From Ruminobacter amylophilus (lineage in GTDB: Bacteria > Pseudomonadota > Gammaproteobacteria > Enterobacterales > Succinivibrionaceae), in assembly GCF_900115655.1 (NCBI RefSeq), contig NZ_FOXF01000004.1:62001-126000 (forward strand): a stretch of 64,000 bases of DNA, given 5' to 3'. The notes beneath the pieces are model-generated. The model did not search any database, was not told the origin of the DNA, and saw only the letters and a list, made by a program, of their open reading frames with translations. Position numbers and translations under genes: made by a program. Each line of letters begins with the position of its first letter. Position 1 is the stretch's first letter. Below are positions 9,855 to 17,955 of this stretch, one piece after another.

Positions 9855-10226
9855 ATGTGCTGTTTTTTCATTCCGACCGCCGAGGCCGCCATCCTGACCC
9901 TGACCTCAGCCGCACTAAAAAATAACCGCAATCCCGGAGTTCAGCTTTTCAGAAGGCATGCAAACGGACTGTCAAAGCTTCTTGCAGGCGGTTCACTGTT
10001 ACTCGCGTTAGAACACATATGGCACGGTGAAATAACCTTCCACTTCCCTTTCATCACCGCCATGGAAACCCCGGAGGATACCGCGGTCATGCTTCAGGAA
10101 CTTGCTGACGTGGGCGTACCGATGGCTTTTCTGGTAACCTTCGCCTACATAACCTTCTCGGCGCTGAGATCCTTCTTTGCCGGACACGCATCCGCAGCCC
10201 GCGATCTTTCAGGTTCAGCAAAGTAA
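9855..10226 (+). CDS. small membrane protein, first gene of the CooS operon
   Basis: 123 residues from the ATG at 9855, chosen over the ATG at 9840 because GAGGA lies 8 bases before it. About three hydrophobic segments: near residues 5-22 (FFIPTAEAAILTLTSAAL), 40-56 (LAGGSLLLALEHIW) and 88-108 (VPMAFLVTFAYITFSALR). A His-bearing loop (LEHIWHGEITFHF) follows the second segment, and two Cys sit at the very N-terminus (MCCFF). I do not recognise the family. It precedes a second small membrane protein by 15 bases and the CooS-like gene after that, so a role in the membrane side of that system (for instance metal or substrate handling) is an inference from position only. Confidence 0.65.
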   Translation: MCCFFIPTAEAAILTLTSAALKNNRNPGVQLFRRHANGLSKLLAGGSLLLALEHIWHGEITFHFPFITAMETPEDTAVMLQELADVGVPMAFLVTFAYITFSALRSFFAGHASAARDLSGSAK

Positions 10227-10241
10227 AACGGGAGGAAGAAA

Positions 10242-10550
10242 ATGATACTGGTACTTTCAATGCTTATCTTCGGTCTGATTTCAACCATAGGCTACATCCT
10301 TGACCGCAGCGGCAGATTCAGAATATCAGCTCTCTGCTACATGTTCTACGGCAGTATGCTCATGTGGAGCGTGGATCTCTATACCGAGCTTAAGGAAGAC
10401 GGTCTTGAGGCGCTGGCCATGAATCCCGGGGACGTGATTGACGATCTTCTTCTTTCAGCTTCGGTTACCGTACTGGCTCTGGCCGTATGGGGGGTAATCA
10501 ACGCATGGCACGCATTCAGAAAACCGGCCCGTATTACTGAAGCGGCATAG
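10242..10550 (+). CDS. small membrane protein, second gene of the CooS operon
   Basis: 102 residues with GGAGG 6 bases before the ATG. Three likely membrane helices: 1-20 (MILVLSMLIFGLISTIGYIL), 29-47 (ISALCYMFYGSMLMWSVDL) and about 72-92 (LSASVTVLALAVWGVINAW). No family recognised. It lies 15 bases after the first small membrane protein and 37 before the CooS-like gene on the same strand. The pair may form a small membrane complex, but the sequence gives no catalytic clue. Confidence 0.65.
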   Translation: MILVLSMLIFGLISTIGYILDRSGRFRISALCYMFYGSMLMWSVDLYTELKEDGLEALAMNPGDVIDDLLLSASVTVLALAVWGVINAWHAFRKPARITEAA

Positions 10551-10587
10551 GTTTCCGCTTATAAGAAACGACAGACAGGAGAACGAA

Positions 10588-12858
10588 ATGTCAGATAACG
10601 GCAAGTCATTGCAGGATAACGGCAAGTCATTGCAGATTAAGGGAATCATCGGCAGTTCCTCAGAGGAGAGTGACTGTATTCACTCCGTAGAACATGCGCA
10701 TTCCCATGACCATGGTCACGACCATTCACATGCCCACGGACACGGTCATTCACACGGCGGTCTGGAACATTTTCACAGCCACCGCAATATTATCGGTTTT
10801 GACGAACACGGCATCCCTACCGTAATTCTGAAGGGAGACCATCACGCCGGAGATGAAGCGGAAGAGAATGAGGATTCATTCATAAAGGACTACACCAAAG
10901 CGGTTAATGAATACCGCAAGACCTTCCCTTCAAAGCAGGACGTAATCGAAAACACTCCGGATCCTGCCGTAAGAGACATGATTTTAAGAGCGGAACAGAT
11001 TGGCTTTGACACCGCCTTTGACCGCTTCGACAGACAGAAGCCCCAGTGTAACTTCGGCATGGCAGGTATCTGCTGCAAAATCTGCAACATGGGTCCGTGC
11101 CGTATCACTCCGAAGGCAAACAGAGGCGTATGCGGAGCCGATGCGGATCTGATTGTGTCCCGCAATCTTCTGCGTGCGGGAGCCGCCGGTGCAGCTCAGC
11201 ACGGCATGCATGCCAGAGAGGTTATTCTCAACCTCAAGTGGGCTGCCGAAGGAAAGCTGGACGTACCGATCATCGGTGCGCAGAAGGTTAAGGATGTGGC
11301 AAAGGCCTTCGGTCTCGAAACCGAAAACCGCACCGTGAACGAAATAGCTTCAGAGCTTGCCGACGTGCTGCTTGAGGATCTTTCAAGACCTACTCCGGAC
11401 GACTACAGAACCATAAAGGCTCTGGCACCTGCGGAACGTCAGCAGGTATGGAAGGAACTTGACATCATCCCCATCAGCGCCTACCACGAAGTGTTCGAGG
11501 CCTATCACAAGTCAGGATGCGGCATTGACGGCGACTGGCGATCCATCATGCAGCAGTTCCTGCGCTGCGGACTGGCCTTCACCTTTACCGGCGTGGTGGC
11601 CACCAACATCGCCACCGACTGTCTGTTCGGCGTGGGTGACCGCGTAACCTCGATGGTTAACCTGGGTGCACTCAAAAAGGGATACGTTAACATTGCCGTA
11701 CACGGACATCTGCCGCTTCTCGTAAGCCAGATTGTAAAGTCAGGCCAGACTGAAAAGATGATTAACCTGGCCAGGGAAAAAGGAGCTCTCGGCATCAGAT
11801 TCTACGGCATCTGCTGTTCAGGTCTTGCCGCCATGTACCGCTACGCCGGCGTTATTCCGCTCTCCAACGCGGTATCCGCCGAGCTTGTTCTCGGTACCGG
11901 AGCCCTGGATCTGTGGGTAGCCGACGTACAGGACGTGTACCCTGCGATCATGGATGTGGCCAGATGCTTTAAGACCGCCGTGGTCACCACCTCCGAAAGC
12001 GCAAGACTTCCGGGAGCCGAAAGATTCGAGTTTGACCACCGTCACTCCAACATCGGCGAAACCAGGGAACTGGCTGACAGAATCGTACTGAGAGCCATTG
12101 AGAGCTTCGAACAGCGCAGGGGCATTCCGGTATATATTCCGCCTTATGAGGTGGAAGCCGAAATCGGCTTCTCGGTTGAGTACGTATGCAGAAGATTCGG
12201 CAGCTTCGATCCGCTTCTTGAGGCGTTAAAGAGCGGACAGATTCTCGGTATCGTGAACATGGTCGGCTGCAACAACACCAAGGTGGTATACGAACGCACC
12301 ATCATTGACGTTGCCGACGTACTGCTTAAAAACAACGTGCTTATCCTGTCCAACGGCTGCGCCTCATTCCCGCTGATGAAGCTCGGCTACTGTGCGAAGA
12401 ACGCTCAGGACAAGGCCGGAGACAGACTGAAGGAATTCCTGAAACCGGATCTTCCTCCTGTATGGCATGTGGGCGAATGCATCGACAATACCCGTTCTTC
12501 AGGTATTTTCGGCGGAATCGCCGGAGCTGCGGGCAAATTTATTTATGAAATGCCGTTCGGCTTCGCGTCTCCTGAATGGAGCAACGAAAAGGGTGTCGAT
12601 GCGGCTCTGGGCTTCCGTCTCATGGGCGTGAACTCATACCACTGCGTTGAAGCCCAGATTCACGGTTCAAAGAACATTATCGAGTTCCTCAAGGAAGGAA
12701 CCAGGGAAAAGCTCAAGTCGGTAATGTACGTGAACACAGATCCGTTCCTGGTGGGCAAGAAGATCGTGGATGACATGATCGTTAAAAGACGAGCCCTCGG
12801 CTGGTGGGTTCCTGATTTCATTCTTGATCCCCGCACCGAAAAAGCCGGAGAACAGTAA
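10588..12858 (+). CDS. cooS: CooS-like anaerobic Ni-Fe-S CO dehydrogenase with His-rich N-terminal extension and altered C-cluster
   Basis: 756 residues, about 115 longer at the N-terminus than the approximately 636-residue CooS-II. The extension starts with a duplicated DNGKSLQ and then a run rich in His, Asp and Gly at about 36-65, likely metal-binding. The core has Cys154/162 (cluster D), Cys163/166/171/182 (cluster B), His205/208 of the proton path, HGH at 372-374, Cys409/410 (GICC), Cys561 (GCNN), Cys591 (NGCA), Cys631 (GECIDNTR) and Lys668, all matching CO dehydrogenase landmarks. The ligand corresponding to Cys333 of Carboxydothermus CooS-II is Asp449 (VADVQDVYP instead of VD.QCIMP). 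So the electron-transfer clusters look intact but the Ni-Fe active site lacks one ligand. No CooC or CooF gene is adjacent. The catalysed reaction is therefore uncertain. AGGAG lies 6 bases before the start. Confidence 0.85.
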   Translation: MSDNGKSLQDNGKSLQIKGIIGSSSEESDCIHSVEHAHSHDHGHDHSHAHGHGHSHGGLEHFHSHRNIIGFDEHGIPTVILKGDHHAGDEAEENEDSFIKDYTKAVNEYRKTFPSKQDVIENTPDPAVRDMILRAEQIGFDTAFDRFDRQKPQCNFGMAGICCKICNMGPCRITPKANRGVCGADADLIVSRNLLRAGAAGAAQHGMHAREVILNLKWAAEGKLDVPIIGAQKVKDVAKAFGLETENRTVNEIASELADVLLEDLSRPTPDDYRTIKALAPAERQQVWKELDIIPISAYHEVFEAYHKSGCGIDGDWRSIMQQFLRCGLAFTFTGVVATNIATDCLFGVGDRVTSMVNLGALKKGYVNIAVHGHLPLLVSQIVKSGQTEKMINLAREKGALGIRFYGICCSGLAAMYRYAGVIPLSNAVSAELVLGTGALDLWVADVQDVYPAIMDVARCFKTAVVTTSESARLPGAERFEFDHRHSNIGETRELADRIVLRAIESFEQRRGIPVYIPPYEVEAEIGFSVEYVCRRFGSFDPLLEALKSGQILGIVNMVGCNNTKVVYERTIIDVADVLLKNNVLILSNGCASFPLMKLGYCAKNAQDKAGDRLKEFLKPDLPPVWHVGECIDNTRSSGIFGGIAGAAGKFIYEMPFGFASPEWSNEKGVDAALGFRLMGVNSYHCVEAQIHGSKNIIEFLKEGTREKLKSVMYVNTDPFLVGKKIVDDMIVKRRALGWWVPDFILDPRTEKAGEQ
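10594..10635 (+). repeat. in-frame tandem duplication of 21 bases
   Basis: Two identical back-to-back 21-base units (10594-10614 and 10615-10635) encode DNGKSLQ twice at residues 3-16 of the CooS-like protein. Confidence 0.95.
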
Positions 12859-12877
12859 CCGGAAATAAACAGATAAC

Positions 12878-12914
12878 GCCGCCGGGCCCTGAATCCGATT
12901 CAGAGGCTGGCGGC
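12878..12914 (+). other. stem-loop between the CooS-like gene and the ABC transporter genes
   Basis: GCCGCC (12878-12883) pairs with GGCGGC (12909-12914), and CTGAATC (12889-12895) with GATTCAG (12897-12903). No T run follows, so it is more likely an mRNA-stability or processing element inside one operon than a full terminator. Confidence 0.4.
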
Positions 12915-12968
12915 ACGGAAACAGACTGAACATATTACAAAAAAAACTGATAAATAAGGAGAAACAGC

Positions 12969-13973
12969 ATGATCAAAAAGTTTTATACCCCTATTGCCAT
13001 AGCACTTCTTGCAGCCCTTACCGCCTGCGGTGACGGCAGCACAGGTTCCAAAGAACAGAATGCGGCCCCGGCGGAAGCCCAGAAGGTGGAAAATACCGTA
13101 TCAAAGGCGGAAACCAGGGAACACCGCACCATCAAGCTCGCCTATCTGCCGATTACCCACTCACTGGCAGGTTTTGAGGCGGCAGAAACCGAAAGACTGA
13201 AAAAGGAAACCGGTCTTGACATCGAACTGGTGAAATTCGGCTCCTGGACTGAACTCATGGACGCACTCAACACCGGTCGCGTTGATGCGGCGGTTGCCCT
13301 TGTTGAACTGGTAATGAAGGCAAGAGAACAGGGAATCGACGTTTATCTTACCTCCCTTGCACACCGTGACGGCAACGTGATTGTGGTAGGCAACGACATT
13401 CAGAGCGTGGCCGACCTCAAGGGCAGGACCTTCGCGATTCCGCACAGACAGTCTTCACACTACATTCTTCTTAACGAAGCTCTGGCAAAGGAGGGTGTGG
13501 ACATCAACGACATCACCATTACCGAACTGGCACCTCCTGAAATGCCATCAGCGCTTGCCTCAGGTCAGATTGCCGGCTACTGCGTTGCAGAACCTTTCGG
13601 AGCAAAGGCCGTATCACTCAATATCGGCAAGGTTCTCTTCAACTCAAAGGATCTGTGGCCTGACTCAATCTGCTGCGGTCTGGCTTTAAGCGGCAAATTC
13701 CTCAGCGAACATCCTGAACTGGCCTCACAGCTGGTAAGAGCCGTAAGGGAAGCCGGTCTCAACCTTGAACATGACCACGAACATGAAAAGGAACTGGCCG
13801 CGAAGTACTTCAAGGTATCAAAGGACACACTGGATGTTTCACTGCAGTGGATCTCCTTTGACAATCTGGAAATCAAAAAGGAAAACTATGACATTCTCAG
13901 TGAAAAGGTAAAGAAATACGGTCTGTCAGAAAATCCGGTACCTTATGAGGATATTGTGAAAAATGTCGAATAA
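12969..13973 (+). CDS. NitT/TauT-type ABC transporter substrate-binding lipoprotein
   Basis: 334 residues. A lipoprotein signal (IALLAALTAC, lipidation Cys about residue 20) is followed by an acidic linker. Then comes a periplasmic-binding fold of the SsuA/TauA/NMT1 type: IKLAYLPITHSLAGFEA at the first strand, GRVDAAVALVE, and VADLKGRTFAIPHRQSSHY as the usual hinge region. A His-rich helix (NLEHDHEHEKE) lies near 260-270. This class delivers small anions or organic molecules (nitrate, sulfonates, pyrimidines) to the permease; the ligand here cannot be told. GGAG lies 7 bases before the start, and the stop overlaps the permease start. Its position directly after the CooS-like gene, with another His-rich stretch, suggests a shared metal- or substrate-related role, which is inference. 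Confidence 0.85.
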   Translation: MIKKFYTPIAIALLAALTACGDGSTGSKEQNAAPAEAQKVENTVSKAETREHRTIKLAYLPITHSLAGFEAAETERLKKETGLDIELVKFGSWTELMDALNTGRVDAAVALVELVMKAREQGIDVYLTSLAHRDGNVIVVGNDIQSVADLKGRTFAIPHRQSSHYILLNEALAKEGVDINDITITELAPPEMPSALASGQIAGYCVAEPFGAKAVSLNIGKVLFNSKDLWPDSICCGLALSGKFLSEHPELASQLVRAVREAGLNLEHDHEHEKELAAKYFKVSKDTLDVSLQWISFDNLEIKKENYDILSEKVKKYGLSENPVPYEDIVKNVE

Positions 13974-14754
13974 AGCTCTGCGATACCTTTCCAAAAAAGC
14001 TGTCGGCTTCGGCTATGCCGCGGTTTCATTGCTGCTGTTTGTAACCATATGGCAGATAACCGTCAGCCTTTCCGGAGTCAACGAGGCACTGTTTCCGTCA
14101 CCGCTCTCGGCCTTCAACGCCCTGCTGGAAATCATCGGTGACGGAACCCTGACGGATCACGTGATTTCAAGCATGTTCCGTTTTGCCGTCGGTTTTGTGG
14201 TTGCCGTGGCCATCGCCGTGGTCGGAGGCATCATCTTCGGCTGGTTTGACGTACTGTACCGTCTCATCAATCCGATCATTCAGCTGCTCCGCCCCATTTC
14301 ACCTATAGCCTGGATGCCTTTCATCGTGCTGGCATTCGGTATCGGTGACATGCCGGCCATCGTGACCATTTTCATCGCGGCCTTCTTCCCGGTATTCATA
14401 TCCACCGCCGTAGGCGTGAAGAACGTTCCGGAAATCTACCTCAAGGTAGCCCGCAACTTCGGTGTCGGCAAAGTGGAAATCTTCTGGAAGATTATATTTC
14501 CGGCCGCGTTTCCGCAGATTACCGGAGGTATTCATCTGGCTCTCGGTTCAGCCTGGGTGTTCCTGGTGTGCGGTGAGATGATTGGTGCCCAGTCCGGTCT
14601 CGGTTATCTGATTATCGACGCCCGCAACAATCTCAGATGCGACATTCTGGCCGCCGACATTGTGATTATCGGTATCATCGGTCTGCTGCTGGATACTGCT
14701 CTAAGATATGCGGAAGGACAGATTCTTAAAAAGTGGGGACTGCAGAAGGAGTAA
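13963..14754 (+). CDS. ABC transporter permease (NitT/TauT type)
   Basis: 263 residues with about six membrane segments (first at about 14-34). The cytoplasmic EAA loop is visible around residues 158-180 (YLKVARNFGVGKVEIFWKII...P), the site that docks the ATPase. The family is the SsuC/TauC binding-protein-dependent permease, about 250-280 residues, so the gene is full length. The start overlaps the end of the binding-protein gene by 11 bases, and the ATPase gene follows 4 bases after the stop, indicating tight translational coupling. Confidence 0.88.
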   Translation: MSNKALRYLSKKAVGFGYAAVSLLLFVTIWQITVSLSGVNEALFPSPLSAFNALLEIIGDGTLTDHVISSMFRFAVGFVVAVAIAVVGGIIFGWFDVLYRLINPIIQLLRPISPIAWMPFIVLAFGIGDMPAIVTIFIAAFFPVFISTAVGVKNVPEIYLKVARNFGVGKVEIFWKIIFPAAFPQITGGIHLALGSAWVFLVCGEMIGAQSGLGYLIIDARNNLRCDILAADIVIIGIIGLLLDTALRYAEGQILKKWGLQKE

Positions 14755-14758
14755 TTGA

Positions 14759-15532
14759 ATGTATATCAACATCAGCAATGTAAACAAACAGTTCACCCAC
14801 AAGGGAAAGCTGTTCACGGCTCTGAATAACGTAAACCTGACCATCGAAAAGGGAGAATTCATCTGCCTGCTCGGACCGTCAGGATGCGGAAAAAGCACCC
14901 TCCTGAATGCCATAGCGGGATTTGATCATCCGACCTCGGGTTCAATCACCATTGACGGAAAGGAAGTAACAAAGCCTTCCACCAGAAACGTGACCATCTT
15001 TCAGAACTACGGTCTGCTTCCATGGAGAAACGTACTGAAGAACGTTGAGCTAGCCCTGGAATCAAACAAGGCGCTAAAGTCCGGGGAAAGAACCGAAATC
15101 GCCAGAAAATATCTTGATCTGGTAGGTCTCGGAAACTTTGCGGACGCGTCCCCTCATCAGCTTTCAGGCGGCATGCAGCAGAGAGTGTCAATTGCCCGTG
15201 CCCTTACCGCCAATCCTGACATCATCTTCATGGATGAGCCGTTCGGGGCTCTGGATGCCATCACCAGAATGAAGCTGCAGGATGATATTCTGTCAATTCA
15301 GAAAAAGGAAAAGAAAACCATCATCTTCGTTACCCATGACATAGATGAAGCGGTTTATCTTGCGGACAGGGTTGTGGTAATGACTCCTAATCCGGGCATG
15401 GTAAAAAAGGTGCTTACCATAAATCTCGGACCGGGAAGGGATCGAACCTCTGACGATTTTCAGAAGATCCGCAACATCATTTTTGAAACCTTCAATATGA
15501 AGCACAGCTATCCTATTGAATACAGTATCTGA
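14759..15532 (+). CDS. ABC transporter ATP-binding protein (NitT/TauT type)
   Basis: 257 residues, a single ATPase domain with all motifs: Walker A GPSGCGKST at about 40-48, Q-loop in IFQNYGLLPW, signature LSGGMQQR at about 135-142, Walker B IIFMDEP with the following D-loop ALDA, and the H-loop histidine in FVTHDIDEA. It belongs to the SsuB/TauB group and powers the preceding permease. It is the last gene of the CooS-ABC operon, which ends in a clear terminator 45 bases later. Confidence 0.9.
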   Translation: MYINISNVNKQFTHKGKLFTALNNVNLTIEKGEFICLLGPSGCGKSTLLNAIAGFDHPTSGSITIDGKEVTKPSTRNVTIFQNYGLLPWRNVLKNVELALESNKALKSGERTEIARKYLDLVGLGNFADASPHQLSGGMQQRVSIARALTANPDIIFMDEPFGALDAITRMKLQDDILSIQKKEKKTIIFVTHDIDEAVYLADRVVVMTPNPGMVKKVLTINLGPGRDRTSDDFQKIRNIIFETFNMKHSYPIEYSI

Positions 15533-15576
15533 TATGTATGTTCCGGAGAAATCCGGAACATAAACCTCATATCATC

Positions 15577-15608
15577 AGGGCGGACATGCAAATCCGCCCT
15601 TTCTTTTT
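15577..15608 (+). terminator. terminator of the CooS-ABC operon
   Basis: Stem AGGGCGGA/TCCGCCCT with an 8-base loop followed by TTCTTTTT. Confidence 0.9.
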
Positions 15609-15747
15609 CCGGATTTCTTCTCTTCCTCAAACAGTCATTCCGCGAAAAATCAGCCTTATTTCAGCCGTTCATTACGTTGTGACAGATCATGTAACAATTT
15701 GTAATACATTAAAACCTTTCTGACACAGATCCTGCGAAGACTGTTTG

Positions 15748-15753
15748 TATAAT
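15748..15753 (+). promoter_or_regulatory. putative -10 box of the EF-hand gene
   Basis: A perfect TATAAT lies 80 bases upstream of the start codon; no good -35 box is seen at 16-18 bases, so the call rests on the -10 alone. Confidence 0.35.
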
Positions 15754-15833
15754 TAACACAGATTCAGTGAGAAACAGCCACACATCAGTTTCATTCACTG
15801 CACGAATAAAGATTAAATAATGAGGACATGAAA

Positions 15834-16601
15834 ATGAATAAGTCATTAATTACCGCCGTAGCACTGGCAACCGTATTTACCTGCGGTTATGCATCCGCTC
15901 ATGAAAATCACGGTGCACATCACCATGGATTCTCCCCTCTGGCAGAATTTGATGCCGACAGGGACGGCGCTCTTAACAGCAGCGAACTCAAGGCATTCTC
16001 TCAGAATCTTTCCGAGAAAGCCGACAGACATCAGAAGTCTCTGGTAACTTTCGAAAAGGCTGATGCCGACGGAAACGGCTTTGTTACCCTTGACGAACTG
16101 GCAGTGGTCATTCCTAAGCCTGAACAGCCGAAAGCTGATGCCGGAAACAGAGCAAAGGCCGACGACGGAACCAGGGCGGACGGCAAGGCAGGAAAGGCAG
16201 ATCGCAGACAGAAGGTGAACAGTGCTCACCACAGGGGACACCACAAGTCTCACGGCAAGCACGGCTTCCACCACGGCCCCGGCAGCTTTGACCAGCACCA
16301 GCCAAATCCTGTCATCTTTGTTTTACATCATTTTGATACCAACGGTGACTACAAGCTGGACAAGAGTGAATATGCAAAATTCATTGAAGCTGAAAGCGGC
16401 AGGGTCGCCATGGAAAAGCAGCTTGCCAAGGCAGTGCTGGGTGCGGATCTGAACAAGGACGGTCTGGTAATACCGCCTGAATTCGATGCCGTTTCACACC
16501 ATATATTCCTGCAGAACGCTCCTGTCTACCAGCCAAAGGCTGCTCCTCAGCCTGAATCAGCCGATGATGCTGATGACGGTCAGGAGGAAGATATCGAATA
16601 A
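15834..16601 (+). CDS. secreted EF-hand (calmodulin-like) protein with His-rich linker
   Basis: 255 residues from the ATG at 15834, preferred over 15828 because the TGAGGA ribosome site is only 1 base from the earlier ATG and 7 from this one. A signal peptide (about 1-22, ending YASA) exports it to the periplasm or beyond. Four Ca2+-binding loops of the D.D.DG..... E type are visible: DADRDGALNSSE, DADGNGFVTLDE, DTNGDYKLDKSE and DLNKDGLVIPPE. A charged linker between the second and third contains a His-rich patch (HHRGHHKSHGKHGFHH), and another short one follows the signal peptide (HENHGAHHHG), suggesting transition-metal binding in addition to Ca2+. The tail is acidic. The function is unknown. 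It is a single-gene unit with its own terminator just downstream of the CooS-ABC operon. Confidence 0.82.
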   Translation: MNKSLITAVALATVFTCGYASAHENHGAHHHGFSPLAEFDADRDGALNSSELKAFSQNLSEKADRHQKSLVTFEKADADGNGFVTLDELAVVIPKPEQPKADAGNRAKADDGTRADGKAGKADRRQKVNSAHHRGHHKSHGKHGFHHGPGSFDQHQPNPVIFVLHHFDTNGDYKLDKSEYAKFIEAESGRVAMEKQLAKAVLGADLNKDGLVIPPEFDAVSHHIFLQNAPVYQPKAAPQPESADDADDGQEEDIE

Positions 16602-16631
16602 CAGCTGATATCTGATATCCGTAGCGCGTAT

Positions 16632-16664
16632 CCCGACTGGCTCCCGCGGTCAGTCGGGCTTTTT
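16632..16664 (+). terminator. terminator of the EF-hand gene
   Basis: Stem CCCGACTG/CAGTCGGG followed by CTTTTTG. Confidence 0.85.
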
Positions 16665-16883
16665 GCGATCCCGGCTCACTGCGGTTCCGTCTGAATTTCA
16701 GCCTGACATTACGCCGCATAATGAAAAAACCGGTCAGACAGTCTATAATGTTACGGGGTGACTCACATACTTTATCGGTAAGTGCGAGAAAACCTTCAGT
16801 ATAAGGATTCAAAATCCATTAGAATAACGGAAATGCCCTGCGGCATTGCCGAACCAAACAACATCATTATGGAGATGCTTCAA

Positions 16884-17822
16884 ATGTCAAAACATAAAGT
16901 GGTTATCATAGGTTCCGGTCCTGCCGGATGTACTGCCGCGATTTATGCGGCAAGAGCCAATCTCAGTCCGGTAGTCATCACCGGCATGAACGAAGGCGGT
17001 CAGCTTATTCAGACTCCCGACATTCAGAACTGGCCCGGAGAAACATCAATTTCCGGATATGACCTGATGGAAAAGCTGATAAATCACGCCAAGTCTTTAG
17101 GTGCCGAATTCATAAGCGATGAAATCAGCGAAGCTGACTTAAGCTCACGTCCGTTCACCCTCAAAGGTGATGCCGGCGAATATCAGGCCGACTCGGTAAT
17201 TATCGCCACCGGAGCAAATCCAAAGTATCTCGGTCTGGAATCAGAAGAAAAGTTCAAAGGCAACGGCGTAAGCGCCTGTGCCACCTGCGACGGCTTCTTC
17301 TTCAGAAATCAGCCCGTAGCCGTAATCGGCGGCGGCAATACCGCTCTTACTGAAGCACTTTACCTTTCCGACATCTGCAGCAGCGTTTATCTGGTGCACC
17401 GCCGTGATTCATTCCGTGCCGAAAAGGCCGTCATCGACAGAATTCAGCAGAAAATAGATGAAGGCAGAATCACCCCGGTATACAACGCGGTTACAGATGA
17501 GATTCTCGGTGACGATCTCAAGGGCGTAACCGGACTCAGGGTTAAATACAGAGACGATCGCAGAGAGGAAATCAGCGTCAGCGGCATCTTTGTGGCCATC
17601 GGTCATACCCCGAACACCGGAGTTTTTGCCGGCCAGCTTGAAACCGATAACGGAACCATCATCACCGGCGTAAATCCCAAGTACAGAACCTCCGCCAGCA
17701 TTTCTGGCGTGTTTGCGGCCGGCGACTGCGCGGACTCTCACTACAGGCAGGCCATCACCTCGGCCGGAACCGGCTGTCAGGCGGCTCTTGACGCGGAAAA
17801 ATTCCTGCAGGAGGCAGGCTGA
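16884..17822 (+). CDS. trxB: thioredoxin reductase
   Basis: 312 residues from the ATG at 16884; GGAG sits 9 bases before it, and two upstream in-frame ATGs (16869, 16875) lie within or before that ribosome site. The enzyme passes electrons from NADPH through FAD and the CATC disulfide (residues 132-135) to thioredoxin. The FAD-binding GSGPAG (10-15) and NADPH-binding GGGNTA motifs are present, as is the C-terminal FAD motif GVFAAGD. Length matches the approximately 320-residue low-molecular-weight family. In E. coli trxB sits next to lrp; here the two are 29 kb apart. Confidence 0.95.
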   Translation: MSKHKVVIIGSGPAGCTAAIYAARANLSPVVITGMNEGGQLIQTPDIQNWPGETSISGYDLMEKLINHAKSLGAEFISDEISEADLSSRPFTLKGDAGEYQADSVIIATGANPKYLGLESEEKFKGNGVSACATCDGFFFRNQPVAVIGGGNTALTEALYLSDICSSVYLVHRRDSFRAEKAVIDRIQQKIDEGRITPVYNAVTDEILGDDLKGVTGLRVKYRDDRREEISVSGIFVAIGHTPNTGVFAGQLETDNGTIITGVNPKYRTSASISGVFAAGDCADSHYRQAITSAGTGCQAALDAEKFLQEAG

Positions 17823-17839
17823 TTTCAGGACTGAATTAA

Positions 17840-17926
17840 AAGGGAACGGATTTACGTCCGTTCCCTTAAGGAAAATTCCCGGATACCGGCTGTTCGTTTC
17901 AGCCCGGGCATTCGGGAATTTTTTTA
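17840..17926 (+). terminator. double hairpin terminator of trxB
   Basis: First stem AAGGGAACGGA/TCCGTTCCCTT without a T run, then AATTCCCG/CGGGAATT over a long loop, followed by seven Ts. Confidence 0.75.
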
Positions 17927-17955
17927 TTGTGTCAAAATCACCGCACGAAAAAACA

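Noticed and set aside
11505-11795. Antisense open frames inside the CooS-like gene and other long genes
   Set aside because: Open frames opposite or out of phase with strongly recognisable proteins; explained by codon bias of the real genes.
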